Source: JBHIEE01 sp046760445
Lineage (GTDB): Bacteria > Acidobacteriota > Aminicenantia > JdFR-78
DNA length: 37,982 bases
Reading direction: 5' to 3'
Assembly (NCBI GenBank): GCA_046760445.1
Contig: JBHIEE010000011.1
Coordinates: 1 to 37,982 of the forward strand
Part shown: positions 33,214 to 37,982 of the stretch, piece after piece
Layout: every line of letters begins with the position of its first letter
Position numbering within the stretch: the first letter of the stretch is position 1
Program-made: the position numbers and the translations under genes
The notes under the pieces: generated by a model
The model's input: the letters and a program-made list of their open reading frames with translations, nothing else
What the model was told of the DNA's origin: nothing
The model's database searches: none

Positions 33214-33222
33214 TGATTCTAA

Positions 33223-34062
33223 ATGAATAATAAACAATTAGAATTTTTAGTTGATACTGCTTTAAGAGAAGACATCCCTGAAGGAGATATTACCTCCGAA
33301 GCTCTTATCTCCCCAGAGTCTTATTCTAAAGCAATTATTATGGCCAAACAAAAAGGGGTATTAGCAGGAATTGATGTTGCTGAATTGGTTTTCAAAAGAA
33401 TAGATGATTCTGTATGTTTTGAGAAAAAGGCAAACGATGGCCAAAAATTCAATAAAAGTGATATCCTGGCTTATCTTGAAGGTAAGACTGTTTCTATTTT
33501 AAAAGGAGAGCGTGTTGCCTTGAATTTTCTTCAGAGGATGTCTGGGGTTGCTACTTTAACCAGCAAATTTGTGGAGCGAATAGAAGGAGCTAAAACCCAG
33601 ATTTTAGATACAAGAAAAACAACTCCTGGTATAAGAGCATTAGAGAAATATGCTGTTAGAATGGGAGGAGGGAAGAATCATCGGATGAGCCTCTCTGATA
33701 TGGTGTTAATCAAAGATAACCATTTGACAATTGTAGGCAGTATCTCCAAAGCTATTAAAAAAGTCCGGCAAAAAATCAAACCTGGAATTAAAATAGAGGT
33801 AGAAACCAAGAATCTTGATGAGGTGAAACAAGCTCTCGATGGTGGAGCTGATATTATTATGTTAGATAATATGACTCTTGGAGAAATAGAAAGAGCAGTA
33901 AAAATAGTAAAAGGAAGAGTGCCTTTAGAAATTTCAGGCAATATTAATTTAAACAATATCAGACAGATTGCCCAACTTGGAGTGGATTATATTTCGATTG
34001 GAAGATTGACCCACTCTTATAAATCAATTGATATTAGTTTGGAGATTTTAAAAGGAGATTAA
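33223..34062 (+). CDS. nadC: Nicotinate-nucleotide pyrophosphorylase (carboxylating)
   Basis: The 279-residue enzyme converts quinolinate and PRPP to nicotinate mononucleotide in de novo NAD synthesis. Signatures include ALREDIPEGDITSEAL, LNFLQRMSGVATLTS, the central LDTRKTTPGIRALEKYAVRM with GGGKNHRMSLSD, LIKDNH, IEVETKNLDEV, ADIIMLDNM and a closing LEISGNINLNNI. The active-site Arg, His and Lys residues of these segments are present, and the length is normal. There is no Shine-Dalgarno sequence before the ATG, consistent with a nearly leaderless mRNA. The next gene, nadB, starts immediately after the stop codon; nadA is not in the window. Confidence 0.96.
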   Translation: MNNKQLEFLVDTALREDIPEGDITSEALISPESYSKAIIMAKQKGVLAGIDVAELVFKRIDDSVCFEKKANDGQKFNKSDILAYLEGKTVSILKGERVALNFLQRMSGVATLTSKFVERIEGAKTQILDTRKTTPGIRALEKYAVRMGGGKNHRMSLSDMVLIKDNHLTIVGSISKAIKKVRQKIKPGIKIEVETKNLDEVKQALDGGADIIMLDNMTLGEIERAVKIVKGRVPLEISGNINLNNIRQIAQLGVDYISIGRLTHSYKSIDISLEILKGD

Positions 34063-35637
34063 ATGAACAAAGGAGAAAGATTTGAGACTGATGTCCTGAT
34101 CATTGGATGCGGGATTGCTGGAGCAAGTACTGCCTTAGAGTTAGCAAAACAAGGACTTAATATTATTATTGTTACACGGGAGAAAAATCCATTAGAATCA
34201 AATACCTTTCATGCTCAGGGAGGAATAGTTGTTCTCGGAGAAGATGACAGTCCCGAGCTGTTAAAAAAGGATATAATTGACACTGGTGATTGGATCAATA
34301 ATCCTCAAGCAGTAGACATTCTGGTCACCCAAGGTAAAGAATTGGTTGAAAAAATACTGATGGAAGAGTTAAAAGTGCCTTTTTCAAGGAAAGAAGACGG
34401 CTCGCTTGATTATGCTCAGGAAGCCAGTCATTCCCGGAGAAGAATTATTCATGTCAAAGATGCGACCGGTCAAAGCATAGAAGAAAGATTTATTTCTCGT
34501 TTAAAGGAGTTTAAGAATGTAACTTTTTTAACCAATCACACTGCAGTAGATTTGTTGACTATTCCCCACCATTCTCTAAGCCCAATCGCCCTTTATCGAG
34601 AACCTCAGTGTATTGGAGCTTATATTTTGGATAACGAGAATGAAAGAGTTAATACTGTTTTTGCTTCATATACTATTTTAGCCACTGGTGGACTGGGAAG
34701 AATTTTTCTTCACACCAGTAATCCAGAGGGCGCAAGAGGCGATGGTTATGCCATGGCTTTTCGGGCTGGAGCAAGAATTACCAATATGGAATATATTCAG
34801 TTCCATCCAACTTCTCTTTTCCACCGCGATGCTGAAAGGTTTTTAATTTCAGAAACATTAAGAGGAGAAGGTGCTCAGCTCAAAACCAAAGATGGTAGAC
34901 TCTTTATGAAAAAATACAGTCCTAACGGAGATTTAGCCCCCAGAGACGAGGTGACCCGGGCGATTTATGAAGAGATGATTGAACGAGGGGATAGTTATGT
35001 CCTCTTAGATTTAGCTTCCTATACCAAAATTAATATTAAAGAAAGATTTCCCACTATTTATCAAACCTGCTTGAATTATGGGATTGATATTACCAAAGAG
35101 CCGATTCCTGTTGTGCCCGCAGCTCATTATTGCTGTGGAGGAGTAATGGTTGACGAGTGGGGGGAAAGTTCTCTTAAAAAATTATTTGCAGTAGGAGAAG
35201 TATCTTGTACTGGTGTTCATGGGGCCAATCGCTTAGCTTCGACCTCCTTGCTGGAGGGATTGGTCTGGGGAACTCGAGCAGCCAAGTTTATTGCTGAGAA
35301 TTTTGATTCAACAAAGCCTTATCAGAACTCTGAAATACCTGACTGGCGCTATCCTGAAAAAGAAGAAGAGGAAGATCCAGCCTTAATTCATCAGGATTGG
35401 TTTTTTATCCGATCCACGATGTGGAATTATGCCGGCATCATCAGAACACAAAAAAGATTGGATCGAGCGAAAGCTGATTTAGAATATTTAGAGCATAGAA
35501 TTGAAAAATTTTACAAAACAACGCGGATGAGTGATTCTTTAGTCGGTCTCCGTCACGGAATTCAAGTCGCCTTACTGGTTACCTATACTGCCATCAAAAA
35601 TCAAGTAAGCCGGGGAGCTCATTTCCGAAAAGACTGA
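34063..35637 (+). CDS. nadB: L-aspartate oxidase
   Basis: This 524-residue FAD enzyme oxidises L-aspartate to iminoaspartate, the first step to quinolinate. The FAD-binding start is VLIIGCGIAGASTALELAKQ. Other marks are FHAQGGIVVLGEDDSPELL, SRRRIIHVKDATGQSIEERF, LATGGLGRIF, EYIQFHPTSLFHRDAERFLI, AAHYCCGGV, and the second FAD segment ANRLASTSLLEGLVWGTRAA. The C-terminal helical domain is complete, with RTQKRLDRAKADLEYLEHRI. The ATG directly abuts the nadC stop and is served by AAAAGGAG inside nadC, so the two form an operon. The oxidase would hand iminoaspartate to NadA, encoded elsewhere. Confidence 0.96.
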   Translation: MNKGERFETDVLIIGCGIAGASTALELAKQGLNIIIVTREKNPLESNTFHAQGGIVVLGEDDSPELLKKDIIDTGDWINNPQAVDILVTQGKELVEKILMEELKVPFSRKEDGSLDYAQEASHSRRRIIHVKDATGQSIEERFISRLKEFKNVTFLTNHTAVDLLTIPHHSLSPIALYREPQCIGAYILDNENERVNTVFASYTILATGGLGRIFLHTSNPEGARGDGYAMAFRAGARITNMEYIQFHPTSLFHRDAERFLISETLRGEGAQLKTKDGRLFMKKYSPNGDLAPRDEVTRAIYEEMIERGDSYVLLDLASYTKINIKERFPTIYQTCLNYGIDITKEPIPVVPAAHYCCGGVMVDEWGESSLKKLFAVGEVSCTGVHGANRLASTSLLEGLVWGTRAAKFIAENFDSTKPYQNSEIPDWRYPEKEEEEDPALIHQDWFFIRSTMWNYAGIIRTQKRLDRAKADLEYLEHRIEKFYKTTRMSDSLVGLRHGIQVALLVTYTAIKNQVSRGAHFRKD

Positions 35638-35673
35638 TTATCCTATCTAATTGTTATTTAAATCTTCCTGTGC

Positions 35674-35701
35674 TTGACATTTTGAGGTAAAATATTAGAA
35701 T
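35674..35701 (+). promoter_or_regulatory. Promoter of ileS
   Basis: A perfect TTGACA (35674-35679) and TAGAAT (35696-35701) are separated by 16 bp. Transcription would start about ten bases before ATG 35718 and 25 before GTG 35733. Confidence 0.6.
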
Positions 35702-35732
35702 AAGTTATTCATAAAAAATGGAAAAGGAAAAA

Positions 35733-37982
35733 GTGGAAATTAAAGATACTTTAAATCTTCCCAGAACAGACTTTTCAATGAAGGCTCGACTTCCCCAGAA
35801 AGAGCCCGAAATAATGAAAAAATGGGAGGAGATAGATTTATACAATAAAATTTTAGCTAAAAGGAAAAATTCACCAGTTTTTGTTCTTCACGACGGGCCT
35901 CCATATGCTAATGGAAAAATTCATTTAGGTCATGCTTTAAATAAAATTCTTAAGGATTTTATTGTCAAATCCAAAACAATGCAGGGCTTTAAATGTCCCT
36001 ATCTTCCAGGTTGGGACTGTCATGGTTTACCAATTGAAATAAAAGTAGTTCAACTATTGGGAGAGAAGAAAAAGGAGATGTCAATTACTCAATTTCGAGA
36101 GGAATGTCGGAAATATGCGGAAAAATATATTGACATTCAGAGGGAAGACTTTAAAAGGCTGGGTGTTTTTGGAGAGTGGGAAAAACCATATTTGACTATG
36201 AATCCAGAGTATGAGGCTGAGGTCATCAGACATTTATCTGCCTTTTTTGCTTCAGGCAATGTTTATCGTCAGAAGAAGCCAGTGCTCTGGTGTTTACATT
36301 GTCGGACTGCCTTAGCTGAAGCTGAGATTGAATATAAAGAACATACCTCTCCCTCTATTTTTGTCAAGTTTCCACTTATTTCTGACTTAGGAGAAAAATT
36401 TCCTCCTCTAAAAGGAAAAAAAATATCAGTTGTTATCTGGACAACAACTCCCTGGACTCTACCAGCTAATTTAGCGATTGCTTTTCATCCCGACTATGAT
36501 TATGCTGCCTTTGAAGCGAATAAAGAAGTCTTCATCATTGCCCAGAGATTGGTTCCAGTTGTGACTGAGCAGTTAAAAATTCCTGAATATAAAATTCTTA
36601 TCTCCTTCAAAGGGAAAGAACTTGAAGGTTTTAAGGCTAAACATCCATTTTTAAAGCGAGAATCACTCTTCGTTTTAGCCAATTATGTTACTCTTGACCA
36701 GGGAACAGGCTGTGTTCATACTGCTCCTGGTCATGGAGAAGAAGATTACTACACTGGGCTGGAATACAATCTTGATATTTTTGCTCCTGTGAATGATGGA
36801 GGAAAATTTACCTCTCAAATAGAAAAATATCAGGGAATTAATGTTTTCGAGGCAAATTCTCTGATTATTAAAGAGATGAAGGAGAAGGGGACTCTTCTTT
36901 CTGAAGAAAAAATCAGTCATTCTTATCCCCATTGTTGGCGGTGTAAAAATCCAGTTATTTTTCGGGCAACCGAACAGTGGTTTATTTCTATTAATAAAAA
37001 CAACTTGAGAAGTAAAGCTTTGGAAGAAATAAAAAAAGTAAATTGGATCCCCAGGTGGGGGGAGGAAAGAATCTCTAATATGATGGCTTCCCGACCAGAC
37101 TGGTGTATTTCTCGTCAAAGATTCTGGGGAGTGCCTATTCCTGCTTTTTACTGTGGAAAATGCGGTTATATTTTAGCCAATGAAAAGATCGCTCTAAAAG
37201 TAGCTGATGTATTTACTAAGCACGGTTCAAATAGCTGGTATATGAAACCAGTTGAAGAATTCCTTCCTGAAGGAACTAAATGTCCTCAATGTGGGTCAGA
37301 TGAATTCAATAAAGAAAATAACATTCTGGATGTCTGGTTTGAGTCAGGAGCAAGTCATTGTGTTCTGGGTAAAAGAGAAGATTTGCCCTGGCCGTCAGAT
37401 GTTTATATCGAAGGGCATGATCAATATCGGGGCTGGTTTAACAGTTCTCTCATCGTTGGCCTTGGAGCCAAAGGAGCTGCTCCCTATCGAGAGGTAATTA
37501 CCCATGGGTTTGTCTTGGACGAGCAGGGGAGAGGAATGTCAAAATCTCTGGGTAATGTGATTGAGCCTCAGGAAATCATTAATCAAAATGGAGCTGAAAT
37601 TTTAAGGTTGTGGATAGCAATGTTAAACTACAAGGAAGATGCCCGACTAGGCTCAGAGATCCTTCAGAGATTAATTGAGGCCTATCGTAAAATCAGAAAT
37701 ACTTGGCGATTCCTTCTCGGCAATTTATACGATTTTCAGCTGGAGAAAGAGACAGTTAATAAGGAGGAGTTATTAGAAATAGACCGATGGATTCTTGAAC
37801 GAACAAATCAAATCGGAAAAAGAATTCTTAAAGCTTATCAGAAATATGAATATCACATTGTCTTTCATACAATCTATAATTTTTTTACCGTGGATTTGAG
37901 TTCTTTTTATCTTCATGTGTTGAAGGATCGACTCTACTGTTCCAGTCCGAGCTCTATCCTCAGAAAATCAGCCCAGACAGCT
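35733..37982 (+). CDS. ileS: Isoleucyl-tRNA synthetase (3' end beyond window)
   Basis: About 750 codons of a class I synthetase are present without a stop; the usual length is about 930. Start: GTG 35733 follows AAAAGGA and gives MEIKDTLNLPRTDFSMKARL, which matches family N-termini. An in-frame ATG at 35718 would add five residues but has no ribosome-binding site. The HIGH box is HLGH (64-67, in HDGPPYANGKIHLGHALN). The editing domain includes WTTTPWTLPANLA, TGCVHTAPGHGEEDY and the WCLHCRTALAEAEIEY Cys pair. Extra CGKCG and CPQCG pairs precede LDVWFESGASH. The KMSKS box reads GMSKS (MSKS 602-605), so the first Lys is Gly but the catalytic second Lys remains. The C-terminal anticodon-binding domain has begun. 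Confidence 0.95.
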   Translation, partial: MEIKDTLNLPRTDFSMKARLPQKEPEIMKKWEEIDLYNKILAKRKNSPVFVLHDGPPYANGKIHLGHALNKILKDFIVKSKTMQGFKCPYLPGWDCHGLPIEIKVVQLLGEKKKEMSITQFREECRKYAEKYIDIQREDFKRLGVFGEWEKPYLTMNPEYEAEVIRHLSAFFASGNVYRQKKPVLWCLHCRTALAEAEIEYKEHTSPSIFVKFPLISDLGEKFPPLKGKKISVVIWTTTPWTLPANLAIAFHPDYDYAAFEANKEVFIIAQRLVPVVTEQLKIPEYKILISFKGKELEGFKAKHPFLKRESLFVLANYVTLDQGTGCVHTAPGHGEEDYYTGLEYNLDIFAPVNDGGKFTSQIEKYQGINVFEANSLIIKEMKEKGTLLSEEKISHSYPHCWRCKNPVIFRATEQWFISINKNNLRSKALEEIKKVNWIPRWGEERISNMMASRPDWCISRQRFWGVPIPAFYCGKCGYILANEKIALKVADVFTKHGSNSWYMKPVEEFLPEGTKCPQCGSDEFNKENNILDVWFESGASHCVLGKREDLPWPSDVYIEGHDQYRGWFNSSLIVGLGAKGAAPYREVITHGFVLDEQGRGMSKSLGNVIEPQEIINQNGAEILRLWIAMLNYKEDARLGSEILQRLIEAYRKIRNTWRFLLGNLYDFQLEKETVNKEELLEIDRWILERTNQIGKRILKAYQKYEYHIVFHTIYNFFTVDLSSFYLHVLKDRLYCSSPSSILRKSAQTA

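Noticed and set aside
36500..37118. Minus-strand frames inside ileS
   Set aside because: They lie entirely within the clear ileS coding sequence, have no recognisable product and no upstream signals, so they are antisense shadows.
37530..37550. Loss of the KMSKS motif in IleS as inactivation
   Set aside because: MSKS with the catalytic Lys is intact; only the first, less critical Lys is replaced, and all other motifs are normal.

Overview
The window is AT-rich DNA from a Gram-negative-type (diderm) bacterium. An outer membrane is indicated by a FadL-type porin and a TonB-dependent receptor, and exported proteins carry Sec, Tat and lipobox signals. The TonB receptor has an N-terminal carboxypeptidase-regulatory-like domain. 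Together with a Tat-linked TldD/TldE pair, DUF1573 and ChaN-PDZ proteins and bacterial inositol-lipid genes, this resembles low-GC Aminicenantes-like (Acidobacteriota-related) genomes. That placement is inference; no rRNA or other decisive marker is present. Ribosome-binding sites are mostly strong AGGAGG types.

Layout. (1) 1-2.8 kb, accessory: an MNT/HEPN pair with a palindromic candidate operator, a 5'-half remnant of tRNA-Leu(UAA), AT-rich repeats, a DUF1573 protein, and a 217-bp imperfect palindrome holding a GC-rich cassette that recurs at 4.05 kb. (2) 2.8-11.9 kb, a same-strand sensory cluster: FIST protein, GAF-PAS protein, V4R protein, GAF protein, double cupin, and a 1462-residue hybrid histidine kinase with six GAF domains. 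No DNA-binding response regulator lies among them. (3) 11.9-15.8 kb: an ArsA/Get3-like ATPase fused to an Hsp20-like domain, a 69-residue unknown, a truncated phosphotransacylase, then a CDP-alcohol phosphatidyltransferase and inositol-3-phosphate synthase (phosphatidylinositol synthesis). (4) 15.8-19.4 kb, minus strand: an operon of a Tat/lipoprotein N-acyl-D-amino-acid deacylase, an alpha/beta hydrolase and an M23 endopeptidase. (5) 19.7-28.9 kb, envelope genes: two small unknowns, ChaN-PDZ protein, FadL porin, TonB receptor, and a metzincin-like protease fused to TPRs. (6) 28.9-33.1 kb, minus strand: TldE, TldD with a Tat signal, and a YbhN-type membrane protein. (7) 33.2-38 kb, plus strand: nadC, nadB, and ileS, which runs off the window.

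The most notable items are the multi-sensor cluster, the HExxHxxGxxD protease-TPR fusion, the Tat signal on TldD but not on TldE, a ~155-bp dispersed element in two copies (13.1 and 23.6 kb), and a divergent promoter pair that predicts nearly leaderless mRNAs for both nadC and the ybhN-like gene. All domain calls come from reading the sequence; no database search was run.
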